From CAVTPD01 sp963736575 (lineage in GTDB: Bacteria; Bacteroidota; Bacteroidia; Cytophagales; JAAEPT01), in assembly GCA_963736575.1 (NCBI GenBank), contig CAVTPD010000003.1, forward strand, positions 1-64,000: 64,000 nt of DNA, given 5' to 3'. Under the pieces are notes generated by a model. That model was not told the origin of the DNA. It searched no databases and saw nothing but the letters and a program-made list of their open reading frames with translations. Every line of letters starts with the position of its first letter. Position 1 is the stretch's first letter. This document shows positions 35,994 through 47,400 of the stretch, in pieces. The translations under genes were made by a program, and so were the position numbers.

Positions 35994-38900
35994 ATGAACA
36001 ATCTTAGATTAGTAATTCTATTGGTATTTTTATCATTAGAATTCTATAACCTCTCTTTTGCACAAAAAATCACCCTTAACCAACTTGGTTATCCTCCAAT
36101 TTCTTCTAAACTAGCTGTTGTTAATGGCTCTAATCAAAGTAAATTTTACATTACTTCAGAAGACGGAAAAGAAATCCTCTTCACGGGTAATTTATCTACT
36201 TCAGATTATTGGAACGCCAGTGATGAAACGGTACAGGTTGCAGACTTTTCAGATTTTAATGCTCTTGGCAAATACAAAATCAATATACCAGGTGTTGTAT
36301 CTTCTACTTTTGAAATAAAACAAGAGCCTTATCTAGAACTTACTAAAGGGGCTTTAAAAGCACTGTATTACAACAGAGCTTCTACTGCTATTGATGCTGC
36401 TTATGCAGGAAAATTTGCACGTGCCGCTGGGCATCCAGATAACCAAGTATACATACATAGTTCGGCGGCTTCTATAGGAAGACCAGAAGGAACAATAGTA
36501 TCTGCACCAAAAGGTTGGTACGATGCTGGTGATTTTAATAAATATGTGGTAAACTCTGGGATTAGCACTTACCAAGTATTGGCATTATACGAGCATTTCC
36601 CTGACTTTTCAGAAAGCTTAAATACCAATATACCAGAATCTAGTAATAACATTCCTGACATTCTAGATGAAGCTCTATGGAATTTAGAATGGATGTTGAA
36701 TATGCAGGATCCAACAGATGGCGGTGTTTATCATAAACTAACCAGTAAAAACTTCACCGGCAGCATTATGCCAGCCCGAGATAATACTACTAGATATATG
36801 GTAGGTAAAGGTACCGCGGCTACCTTAGATTTTGCGGCAGTAATGGCACAAGCTTCTAGAATTTTCAAAAATATACCAGGTAAATCAGCTTTAGCTAACC
36901 AAATGCTTTCTGCTGCTGAATATGCTTATGAATGGGCGGCAGATAATACATACAAGACATTTAATAACCCCAATGATATTTCAACAGGTGGTTATGGTGA
37001 CAACAATTTTTCAGATGAATTTTATTGGGCAAATGCAGAACTTTTTATAACAACCGGAGATAGCCTTTATTATAAATCTAAAAACTTAAGTCAACCAAGT
37101 TTATCGGAACCCCAATGGCAACAAGTTGCTTCACTAGGTGCCATTTCTTTATTAAACCATCCAAATGTTTTAAACAGCACCGATTTAGATAATTTAAAAG
37201 GTGTTTATCAAAATTATGGTGAATCTATTTACAATAGATATTTAGAATCTCCCTATGCAACATCTATGACATCTGGTAATTTCTATTGGGCCTCAAATAG
37301 TGTTGCGTTAAATCAAGCATTTATATTAATTCATGCTTTTAAAAACTCTAGTGATTTAAACTTTTTAAAAGCAGCTCAATCCAATTTAGATTATGTTTTA
37401 GGAAGAAATCCATTAGAATATTGTTTTGTAACAGGTTTCGGAAAAAAATCTCCTCAATCTCCTCACCATAGAATTTCTGAAGCAGATGGAATAGCAGAAC
37501 CTGTACCCGGTTTTTTAGTAGGTGGAGCTAATCCGGGAGCTCAAGATGGATGCCCTTACGAATCTAACCTACCGGCATTATCTTACTTAGATTCCGACTG
37601 TAGTTATGCCAGCAATGAAATAGCCATTAATTGGAACTCCTCATTAATATATGTAGCTGGTGCAATGAGTGCAATTGAGTATAAAAGAGCGGGGTCAAAT
37701 GGTTACGAAAATTATTTCACTAGTCAACCATCTAGTCAAACTGTTTGTTCTGAAGGAGCTGAAATAACTCTTTCAACAACTCTGGTAAAAACAGCTTCTG
37801 CCACATTGCAATGGCAAGTAAGTGCAGATGATGGAAACAGTTATTCAGACCTATCTAATGATGGTACTTATTCTGGTTCAACTACAAAAGATCTTACTAT
37901 TAATAGTGTAAACGCTTCATTTTCTGGCAATTTATACCAATTAGTAATTACTGAAAACGGCACTAAAACAAGCTCCGTTTCCGCAGAATTAACGGTTTTT
38001 ACAGAACCCTTAATTATTACTGAAAATGCTTGTGGGGCAGGTAATTCCTTAGCTATGACTGACCGTAACATAAATAATTATGCGTGGTTTAATGGAGAAG
38101 ACTCCAACGAGATACTTTATAGAGGAGATAGCATTTCACCCAATATTACAAAAGAAACCACTCTTTACGGAGGTATTGAAGAATCTAACAAATTAACCTT
38201 AATTCAGAAAAATGACTTCTGGGTATTTTATAAAGGAGACCAGAATCCAGGAAGCACTTGGTTTAAATCCGACTTTAACGATAGCCGGTGGAAAAGCTAT
38301 GATGAACTACCCGTTGAAGCTGGTGGATCTCAAAAAGGAGAAAACATTGCTGCTAATAAAGAGATTAGTGTTTCTTCAACTTCAACAGGAACTGCCAATA
38401 GTTTAATAGATGGGAATTTAAATTCATTTTGGAGAAGTAATAGCAGCCAAGAAGAATGGGCATTTGTTGATTTAGAAGAAACAAAAGAATTTAACCGCTT
38501 AGATTTATACATAGGAGCTTCTAAACCCACTTCTATTCGTATTGAAATTTCTGATAATAAGTTTGCATGGACAACTGTTCATGAATCCACTCAACTATTA
38601 AGCGGATTAAACACTTACTTTTTTGAAATCTCCAATGCTAGATATGTACGGGTTAAATTTCTATCTAACGGAAACAGAAGTACTACTATAACTGAACTTG
38701 AAGTTTATGAGCCTGTAGAAAACCCTTTCTTGGGTAAAATAGCTAACAATTATAGCACTGTCTATTTAAGAAAAGACTTTGAGATAGGAAACCCAAATGA
38801 TCTAGATTATCTATCTATGAATTTTGAATATCAGGACGGTGCAGTTATTTGGATAAACGGAAAAAAAATCATTAGCAGAAATGCCCCTACCAATCTTAGT

Positions 38901-39653
38901 AATACTTCATTAGCCACGAATACTTTAGTTGAACAAGTAAAAGAATATTATATAATAAATGAGCCTGACACAATTTTGCATCAAGGTATTAACACCATTG
39001 CTGTTCAAATGTTAAACAGTGAACTTAGTGACCCTACAATATATTTTGGTTTAGAGTTAAGTACTGGTTTTTATACTTTTGGAAGCAGTTGTCCTAGAAC
39101 ACCTGTTACCATAAACATAGATACTTGTGAAGCATTCCCTAATGCCAATAAGTTCACTACATGTGAGGAAGACCCCAATTTTATTTTCTTCACTAAAGAA
39201 ACCGTTCTTGATTTAGATTATTTATGGGACTTTGGTAAAGATGCCTCGCCTGCTACAGCTGAAGGAATAGGACCTATTGAAGTTTCATATTCTAGCCCCG
39301 GAGAAAAGAAAATCACCCTTACCGTAGATAATAATACTACAGAAAACCAAGTTTATATTTATACTAACGAGGAGTGTTATCTATCTGCCGACGATGGGGA
39401 ACTTGATTTAACAGAGGCTTCTATTTCGGTTTACCCAAACCCTTTCACCAGCGGTACGCAGTTAGAACTAATAGATAATTTCTTTAAAAAGGGCGAAGTG
39501 ACTGTTATTGACATTAATGGACGCATTTTAGAGGAAAAAACAATCTATAATGGCAGCCCTCTTTATCTAGGCGAAAACTTACAAAAGGGGATTTACTTTA
39601 TAAAAATAGAAACTCCTAAAAAAGACTTTTCAATGAAATTAATCAAGGAGTAA
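35994..39653 (+). CDS. Secreted multidomain GH9 glycosidase with T9SS sorting tail
   Basis: A 1,219-residue exported enzyme; I chose the ATG at 35,994 because it begins a clean signal peptide (MNNLRLVILLVFLSLEFYNL, cut after SFA), whereas the longer frame overlaps the divergent gene. Domains: N-terminal cellulase Ig-like (about 25-95, ITLNQLGYPPISSKLAVV), GH9 (alpha/alpha)6 barrel (about 100-570) with GWYDAGDFNKYV (catalytic Asp pair), GFGKKSPQSPHHR and SNEIAINWNS (acid Glu), an Ig-like domain (about 575-670), an F5/8 type C-like carbohydrate-binding domain (about 783-910), a PKD-like domain (about 1,060-1,117) and a type A T9SS tail (about 1,145-1,219, ISVYPNPFTSG to FSMKLIKE). Endo-beta-glucanase activity is the likely role; substrate could be another beta-glucan. 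Confidence 0.92.
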   Translation: MNNLRLVILLVFLSLEFYNLSFAQKITLNQLGYPPISSKLAVVNGSNQSKFYITSEDGKEILFTGNLSTSDYWNASDETVQVADFSDFNALGKYKINIPGVVSSTFEIKQEPYLELTKGALKALYYNRASTAIDAAYAGKFARAAGHPDNQVYIHSSAASIGRPEGTIVSAPKGWYDAGDFNKYVVNSGISTYQVLALYEHFPDFSESLNTNIPESSNNIPDILDEALWNLEWMLNMQDPTDGGVYHKLTSKNFTGSIMPARDNTTRYMVGKGTAATLDFAAVMAQASRIFKNIPGKSALANQMLSAAEYAYEWAADNTYKTFNNPNDISTGGYGDNNFSDEFYWANAELFITTGDSLYYKSKNLSQPSLSEPQWQQVASLGAISLLNHPNVLNSTDLDNLKGVYQNYGESIYNRYLESPYATSMTSGNFYWASNSVALNQAFILIHAFKNSSDLNFLKAAQSNLDYVLGRNPLEYCFVTGFGKKSPQSPHHRISEADGIAEPVPGFLVGGANPGAQDGCPYESNLPALSYLDSDCSYASNEIAINWNSSLIYVAGAMSAIEYKRAGSNGYENYFTSQPSSQTVCSEGAEITLSTTLVKTASATLQWQVSADDGNSYSDLSNDGTYSGSTTKDLTINSVNASFSGNLYQLVITENGTKTSSVSAELTVFTEPLIITENACGAGNSLAMTDRNINNYAWFNGEDSNEILYRGDSISPNITKETTLYGGIEESNKLTLIQKNDFWVFYKGDQNPGSTWFKSDFNDSRWKSYDELPVEAGGSQKGENIAANKEISVSSTSTGTANSLIDGNLNSFWRSNSSQEEWAFVDLEETKEFNRLDLYIGASKPTSIRIEISDNKFAWTTVHESTQLLSGLNTYFFEISNARYVRVKFLSNGNRSTTITELEVYEPVENPFLGKIANNYSTVYLRKDFEIGNPNDLDYLSMNFEYQDGAVIWINGKKIISRNAPTNLSNTSLATNTLVEQVKEYYIINEPDTILHQGINTIAVQMLNSELSDPTIYFGLELSTGFYTFGSSCPRTPVTINIDTCEAFPNANKFTTCEEDPNFIFFTKETVLDLDYLWDFGKDASPATAEGIGPIEVSYSSPGEKKITLTVDNNTTENQVYIYTNEECYLSADDGELDLTEASISVYPNPFTSGTQLELIDNFFKKGEVTVIDINGRILEEKTIYNGSPLYLGENLQKGIYFIKIETPKKDFSMKLIKE

Positions 39654-39666
39654 TTACTCCTTGATT
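39641..39666 (+). terminator. Perfect 26-bp palindrome spanning two abutting stop codons
   Basis: AATCAAGGAGTAA and TTACTCCTTGATT meet exactly at 39,653/39,654, the junction of the convergent GH9 and DUF-like genes. The sequence therefore encodes Ile-Lys-Glu-stop on both strands. A T-run (GATTTTTTC) follows on the plus strand, so it should terminate the GH9 transcript; on the minus strand the run is poor. Confidence 0.65.
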
Positions 39667-40400
39667 TTTTCTTCTGAATTCTCTTCTTTCATCTCTTTTA
39701 AGATTTCTTGGCGGAGTTCTTCCTTAAGCTTTTCTCTTTCTGCTTCTTCTATTTCTTTATCCTTAAGTGCTTTTTGTTTCTGAAGCTCTTTTTGTTTCAC
39801 ACCAAAAAAGGTATTGTATTCTTTTATAATTACTTCTAAATCTTCCTTTTTATAGCCTTTTTCTTTATCCTGAATTTTCTTGTTTAATGCCGGGTAGTCT
39901 TTTATATATTTCCCAATTGCTTTCTTGAAATTAATAAATGTATTTGCGTCTGTATTACTATAGTTTAAACCTTCTTTTTTAACAATTAAACAGGTTGAAA
40001 AACTGTTTCTTTGAGAAATAGCGTTGCTAGAAATTACTTCGTCAAAAGAAAAATAACGGTATAAATCAATTTTACCCGTGTCAATTACTTGTACTAAGGA
40101 ATAGTTTTTCCCCGTGGTTTCATCGGGTCTGTATTTGATGGGGACAAAGATTAAAGAGTCTACTTTTATCCAACTGAAATTATTAGCATAAAGGGCTTCA
40201 CTTTTATTTTCACCTTCTCTTCTAATTTCTACATAAGCAGGAAGCCGTTCAAAATCAATGGTAGCTTTAAATGATTCTCCTTCCTTCAGTTTTACAAACC
40301 CCTCTTGTTTTGAATTTAAGAAAGGGTAATCCTTAACAGAATCTTTAGAAAAAGAAATGGTGGTTATTAAGAAGAAAGAAAATGCAATTATAGTTTTCAT
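39654..40400 (-). CDS. Uncharacterised secreted protein in the SprB/SprF-type operon
   Basis: A 248-residue protein I do not recognise. It has a signal peptide (MKTIIAFSFFLITTISFS), a beta-rich middle (FVKLKEGESFKATIDFERLP; SWIKVDSLIFVPIKYRPDE) and a long highly charged, probably coiled-coil C-terminus (about 175-248, KQKALKDKEIEEAEREKLKE). It is the third gene after the giant repeat protein and the PorP/SprF gene, with a 52-base gap, so it could serve secretion or anchoring of the giant protein. No lipobox or T9SS tail is visible. Function is not assigned. Confidence 0.6.
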   Translation of the reverse strand: MKTIIAFSFFLITTISFSKDSVKDYPFLNSKQEGFVKLKEGESFKATIDFERLPAYVEIRREGENKSEALYANNFSWIKVDSLIFVPIKYRPDETTGKNYSLVQVIDTGKIDLYRYFSFDEVISSNAISQRNSFSTCLIVKKEGLNYSNTDANTFINFKKAIGKYIKDYPALNKKIQDKEKGYKKEDLEVIIKEYNTFFGVKQKELQKQKALKDKEIEEAEREKLKEELRQEILKEMKEENSEEKIKE

Positions 40401-40452
40401 AGATAAACATTAATTGCACAAAGATGTGTAAAAAGAAAGGAAGAAAGAAGTC

Positions 40453-41421
40453 CTACCAGAATTTGGCAGGACAATGCAATGATTTTTCAGGATCGTTCCA
40501 TCTAATTCCTAGTATAATTTCGTGAGTACCGTTATTGTAATTTCTTAATTGATTAAAGACATCATAATCATAGGCATATCCTATTTCAAACATATCATTT
40601 ATCACGTACTCTGCGGTAAAAGACATAGCATTTTGATTTCTATACAACACACCCAACCAAAGAAAATCTTCGTATAAAAACCTAAAATTAACATCAAAAG
40701 TAGCGGGTGCCGGTCTCATATATTTTATCATTACGGCTGGTGCAAAATGCCAAGATGTACTTAATGCGAATTTATAACCTGCTGTGATAAAATAATGGTT
40801 ATTCAATTTACCTTCTGGGTCTTGCCCGTCTTGAGCTTGGTAATTTAAGCTACTCTGAAATATTTGATTAACAGAAACCCCTACAAACATTTCTTGAGAG
40901 TATAAAAAGGCCCCTACCGATCCATCGGGAAGAATAGTTGAATTAACTCCTTCTTTTACTAAATTATCTTGATCGTGCTCTACAAATTTAATTTCATCCC
41001 CATTAATTCTAAATTCTTTAAGCCCCACAAATGCCCCTGTAGATAGTGTATATTTTCTTGATAACCGAACATGGTAAGAATAAGAAGCAAATACACCAGA
41101 CCAAGTTAAAGGCCCTAATTTATCGTGATAGGCATATGCGCCAATACCATGGTGGCCTTTATCTTTGTATTTTATGGTTCTTTTTCTAGCCTCTGGGTGA
41201 TTTAATGGGCCATGCAATGAAACAAAACTAGTTGAAGGTGCCCCTTCCATACCAGCCCATTGTTCTCTGTGACCAACTTTAGCGTTCCAATACGTGTAAC
41301 TTCCCCCTACAGCCGGATTCAGAAGATAGTTGTTCATTACATAATTACTGTATTGAGGCCTCTGTTGAGCATGACCTAAAAATGGCAACAATAACAGAAC
41401 AAGTTTAAATATATTTTTCAT
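40453..41421 (-). CDS. PorP/SprF family type IX secretion outer-membrane protein
   Basis: A 322-residue outer-membrane beta-barrel with signal peptide (MKNIFKLVLLLLPFLGHAQQ). The family start RPQYSNYVMNNYLLNPAVGG, then HREQWAGMEGAPSTSFVSLH and later YAYHDKLGPLTW and the C-terminal GTHEIILGIRWN, are diagnostic of PorP/SprF. In gliding bacteria SprF proteins are needed to export or anchor SprB-type giant adhesins that end in a type B domain. Its gene starts 12 bases after the giant protein's stop codon, exactly the sprB-sprF arrangement, so it is very probably the partner of that protein. Confidence 0.93.
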   Translation of the reverse strand: MKNIFKLVLLLLPFLGHAQQRPQYSNYVMNNYLLNPAVGGSYTYWNAKVGHREQWAGMEGAPSTSFVSLHGPLNHPEARKRTIKYKDKGHHGIGAYAYHDKLGPLTWSGVFASYSYHVRLSRKYTLSTGAFVGLKEFRINGDEIKFVEHDQDNLVKEGVNSTILPDGSVGAFLYSQEMFVGVSVNQIFQSSLNYQAQDGQDPEGKLNNHYFITAGYKFALSTSWHFAPAVMIKYMRPAPATFDVNFRFLYEDFLWLGVLYRNQNAMSFTAEYVINDMFEIGYAYDYDVFNQLRNYNNGTHEIILGIRWNDPEKSLHCPAKFW

Positions 41422-41433
41422 CTGTTAGTAATT

Positions 41434-44400
41434 CTATTTAATAACACTTACGTATCCGTTTATCTTATCTCCGTTACCCAAATCAAGAACGTAGTAATAC
41501 GTTGAAACAGGCAATTGATCTCCTCTTTGATTAGTGCCATACCAACCATTTTTATAAGAGTTAGTATGATAAACCAACGTTCCCCATCGGTTATAAATCC
41601 ACAATTCATTGTTCGGGTAATACTGAATATTCTCTATATAGAATCTTTCATTGGTACCGTCATTGTTAGGTGTTAAAGCATTAGGTATATCTACTGGACA
41701 AACTTCTACTTGAACTGTATCATAACCTTTACACGTTAACCTTGGATTTGTAGAAACAAATTCTGCTATCATATATGGGAAATAGAAAGCATCCTCTTCT
41801 TCTAATACAATTTCTTGGCCATTATTAATGGAATTGTATTTTTCCCCCTCCTGTGAAACATACCATGTTCCGAATTTGCTAAATAATGGATCTGAAGATT
41901 CTGCTACAATTCTAGCACTTGACTCGCACTTATCATCAAACTCTATATAACCATCTGGTGCAGGGTATTCTGTCACCGATATTATGGCATAGTCAGAAGG
42001 ACAAGTAATTCCGTAACTAGAATTAGTAAGCTTTGCTCTATAATAAACTGTTAATGTTGTAGACTGAACATCTAAACCTGTAATGTCCGAATTATTTACT
42101 GTTACCGAATTAGAAGTAGTATTCATCGGAACTACCGGAGTAAAGTTTGGATTAAAGCTTCGGCTTAAAGACCAATCCCATGTTAATGTTGCTGTTGTAC
42201 CAGTTACTGAAATTTCAACTTCTTCCTCTGCACAAGTTTCTTGATTAGGAGAAACAATAGCTGAGCCTGCACCAGGAACAACATTAATAGTTACTTCATT
42301 AGAAATAGCGCTATCCTTAGTAACACATAATTCTGAAGAAGGTCTCATTATAGTATATACTCTATCTTGATCTTTAAATAGATTGTATGAGATCTCTGTT
42401 CCTTCTGCATTCGTTTTAAAGAACTCATCAATTGGATAGCTTTGACCCTTGTAAACTCTATACCACTCATAAGTTGGAGCAATACCTCCGTTTAATGAAT
42501 TGGTAACACCTACATTAATGGTATCGTCTTCACAAATAGCATTTATTGGATTTGCTGCAATACTTAATGATGGATTGTTTAACTTCTTAACAAAGATTGA
42601 ATGAGAAGTTGTAATTACTGGATCTGCACATATAGAATCTGTTACCATTTCTATTTGAATTGTAACAGTTTTGTCTATAGCATTAGTCATTAACCCTTTC
42701 GTTACAAACACTGGTGAAGTTTCTGTTTGAACCGTTCCATCGAAGTACCAATTGAAGCCTGGATTAGAACCACCCCCTGTACTGTCCGTCACCGAAAGCG
42801 TAACCTCTTCACCTGAACAAATTTCAGAAGGTAAACTGAAGTCAACAACTTCAGTAACATCTGGATAAATAATCAAACTATCTATTGAAGATGTATCCGC
42901 ACAAACTCCGTTATCTACTATTACTCTATATTTTGCTAATGATTGACTAGCTATAGGTGAAACCGTAATTGTTGTAGTAGCTCCTGCTCGGTTAGTCCAC
43001 ACTGAACCTGCTAATGATTCTTGCCATGTTAATGGACCTGAAGAACCTGTTAAAACTACTGTAGTAGAAGTACCTTCACATATATAGTCATCCGAAACGG
43101 TAACTGTACCACCAACTACTGCTGGAACAACTGTTAATGTGGTGGTATTGCTGTTTTCAATACATTGACCACTGTTAGTTACTATAGCTTGGTACGTAAT
43201 TGGACTAACAGCTACAGTTGGAGCAACAATTAAAGTATCTTCCGAAGAACCTAAAGAAGTAAACGTTCCGCCATTTTCAGAAACCATCCATTCAATTACG
43301 CCACGGTACCCATCTAGTGTTAACATTGTTTCTTCGCCTTCACAGATTGTAGCTCTTTCTAACTGAGCTGTTCCTGGTAAAGCATCTTCAAGAACCGTGA
43401 TTGAATCTACTAAAGAAGTATCGGCACACATTCCCGAACCAATAATTACTCTATATATACTAGGTTGATTAGCGTAATCAGGCGTAACATTTAAGGTGTT
43501 GTTTGTTTCACCCGAAATATCAGACCATGTACTAGAAGCAAATTCTTGCCATTGAATAGAACCTGATTCTCCTATCATGGTTAAGAAAGTTGAATTACCA
43601 TCACAAATTGAATCTTCATCCGCCGTAATAGTTCCGGTAACATTTTGGAAAATCACCGTAACTTCTTTTTCTACTGTTATATCCTCACAAACACCACTGT
43701 TGGTTAATACTGCTCTGTAACCAGCAATAGATTCGTTTAAAGCTGGTGAAACCACCAATGAATCATTCGTTGCTCCAACAACATCTTGCCATCCGTGTAG
43801 TGCTGTTGAATCTTGCCATTGAATGGTTCCTTTCACGCCTTCTAAATAAACCAAGGTAGAAGAACCATCACAAATTGAATCGTTCTCTAAGGTCATAGCA
43901 TCATAAGAAGCATCTGGTAGAACTATTAACGAATCTACAGAAGAAGTATCCTGACATTGACCCGAACCAAGAATTGCTCTGTAATACGTTGTTGGTTCAT
44001 TGATGTCCGCTGTTATAGCTACATTATCATTTATCTCACCTACCAACTCATTCCATAAGACTCCATCTTCAGATTTTTCCCATAGAATTGAACCTGAATA
44101 ACCCGTTAAGGTTGCCGAAGTCATTAATGAATCACAAATTTCATCTTCAGGAATAGCAACTACACCACCAATAAATTGCTCTAAAGTAATAATTTGGTAT
44201 ACTGCAGAAGTATCGTAACACAACCCTTCATTATCTACCACTACTCTATAAGTTGCAGGATTATTTCTGTCTACCGAAGAAGCTTGCTCTGTTAATGTAT
44301 TGGTAGATATATCATCCCACGTTCCGTCCGTAATAGAATCTACTTGCCAAACAATAGTCTCGGCTACTGCGCCATTAAGTGTCAATAATGTACTGTCTCC

Positions 44401-47400
44401 TTCACAAAGATTTGTTTCTGGAGAAGTAATAGTACCTGAAATTGGGTTCTGAACTACATCTACAATCGCATCGTTCGATCTAAATTTACAGAAGGCAACA
44501 CCTGGCATTTGAATGTCTACAAAGAAGGTGTCTTCTGTACTTACCGTTATTGAATTTAAATCGGCTGTAGGTCCAAAAATTGGACTTGTTGTATCTGAAT
44601 AAGCATACCAACTGTATAAATACCCCGCAGGAGCGTCAGTACTTACCGTAATTGTAGTATCATCACCCGCACATATTTTTATAAAGTCTGGTGAAAGATC
44701 TGCTACCGTTGGTGGTGTACAACAAACTTTAACTGCTAATCGATGTACATCAGAAGTATCGGCACATTGTGAACCTGCCCCTACAATTGCTCTGTAATAC
44801 ATTGGGGAATTTGAAGTATCAGGAGAAACCTCTACCGAAACATTCGTTTCACCCACTATCTCAGACCATGAAAGACTATCCTGAGACGATTGCCATACAA
44901 TAGTACCCGAAGAACCCGTTAAAGCAATAGCCGTTGTGTCTCCTAAACACAGCGTATCTATACCACCTATTGTACCTGTATTAGGTTGGAACAATACTGT
45001 TACAGGAGTAGCATTTGATGTATCTCCACAAACGGCTTCAAATTCAGTAATTGCTCTGTAAAACTTAGGCGATTCAGCTTCTAATGGACTTACTATTAAT
45101 GTATCATTAGATACGCTTAAGTTATTCCAACCCGAAGCAGTTGAGTCTTGCCACTCAATTGTACCTGTATAATTAGTAATTACTACTATACTTTGATCTC
45201 CCTCACAGATAGTTGAAGGGTAAGCAGTAACAACAGACTGAACTGGGTTAACTGCTTTATTTAAAGTAATTGGGCCGAAATTAGCCTCACAACCTGTACT
45301 ATCAACTATACCTACTGTTTGAGCATAATCGCCAAAACCTAGACCTGTTATTTCATATTCACCGCTGGCAGAAGAAATTTGTCTATTTACTACAGTACCT
45401 AATGAATCGAAACTTAAGCCGTACACAAAACCATCCGTTAAGCCTGAAATGGTAATCACACCATCATCATTGGTACAAGAAGGGTCTGTTACCGAAGTAG
45501 TAACTATTGGATCAGTTGGTTCTGTTAATACTACTAAAGCTTCAGAATCAATACAGTTTAAGGAATCAACCTGAATGTTTGTATAGTTACCGCCAACTAA
45601 TCCTGTAATTCGTATGGTATCATTAACTGGTGTTTCATTTGAAGTAACTGTAAAACCGTTAAAATCATACGAAATCTCAAAAGTGAAGCTCGGTGATAAA
45701 TTGGTGATAATAATCTGACCATCGTTTCTAGCACATGTAGGATCAATGGAAGAAACTACCATATTCGGCGCACTTGGATCCGTTAACGTTACATTCGCTA
45801 TCGTATCGCTACAACCATACTGCGTTTCTACTACTATATTCGTATATGTAGCAGATGATAAACCTGTAATGATTACACTGTCGCCTGCTGCTACTTCGTT
45901 AGTAAGGGCGTTTCCGTTATAGCCTACTCTGTAAGTCGTTCCAGCCGTTAAGCCTTTGATTACTATATTCCCATCTGTTCCTGAACATGCCGATGGGTTT
46001 ATGCCATACGCCGTAAATACAGGCTTAGGATTCATTACTACTTCTACCGTATCTGTATTGATACAGCCTAATAAATCACCTGTTACTATATATTCTAAAG
46101 TATCTACTACCGGTACGAACGCTGTTCCGTCTGTAATTCCATTATCCCAGCTGATCGTTGCACCATCTGGATTCGTTGCTGTTAATGTTACACTTTCATC
46201 TTCACATACTACAACATCACTTCCTGCTCCAATTACTGGTAATGGATTTACTTCAATCGTTACTTCTGTGGTATCTAAACAACCGTTTACATCTTCGCCG
46301 ATTACTTGGTAGGTAGTCGTTGTAGCTGGCATTACTGCATCTCCATCACTTACTCCATTATCCCATGTATACGTGGACGCTCCACTTCCTTCTAAGGTTA
46401 CGCTTTCACCAATACATATCGTGGTATCTGTTCTTGTACTTACTACCGGTAATGGATTTACTGTGATTTCTACTTCCGTAGTGTCTGTACAGCCGTTTAC
46501 ATCTTCGCCGATTACTTGGTAGGTAGTCGTTGTGCTTGGCATTACTGCATCTCCATCACTTACTCCATTATCCCAAGTATACGTGGACGCTCCCGAGCCT
46601 TCTAGTGTTATAGCTACTCCATTACATATTGTAGTATCATTTCTTGTTGTTACTACAGGTAATGGATTTACTGTGACTTCTACTGATGTAGTATCTAAAC
46701 AGCCGTTTACATCTTCGCCAATCAATTGGTACGTTGTTGTAGTAGCTGGCATTACTACATCGCCATCATTTACACCATTATCCCAAGTGTAGCTTGTTGC
46801 TCCACTTCCCTCTAAGATTAACGCTACTCCGTTACAGATTGTGGTATCATTTCTAGTCGTTACGGTAGGTAATGGATTGACCGTTACCGTTACACTTTCA
46901 TTCGCCACACATCCTGCTAAACTTGCCGTGGCTGTATACGTAGTCGTTGTTGTTGGATTTACTACATCTCCGTCTGTTACACCGTTATTCCACGTAATTG
47001 TCGCTCCATCTGGATTACCCGCTACTAAAGTAATTGGGCTGCCTGAACAGATCGTCGTATCATTCGGTACACTTAAACCTGGACTGCTTGGATCCGTTAA
47101 CGTTACATTCGCTATCGTATCGCTACAACCATACTGCGTCTCTACTACTATATTCGTATACGTAGCAGATGATAAACCTGTAATGATTACACTGTCGCCT
47201 GCTGCTACTTCGTTAGTAAGGGCGTTTCCGTTATAGCCTACTCCGTAAGTCGTTCCGGCCGTTAAGCCTTTGATAACGATGTTTCCATCTGTTCCTGAAC
47301 ATGCCGATGGGTTTATACCATACGCCGTAAATACAGGCTTAGGATTCATTACTACTTCTACCGTATCTGTATTGATACAGCCTAATAAATCACCTGTTAC

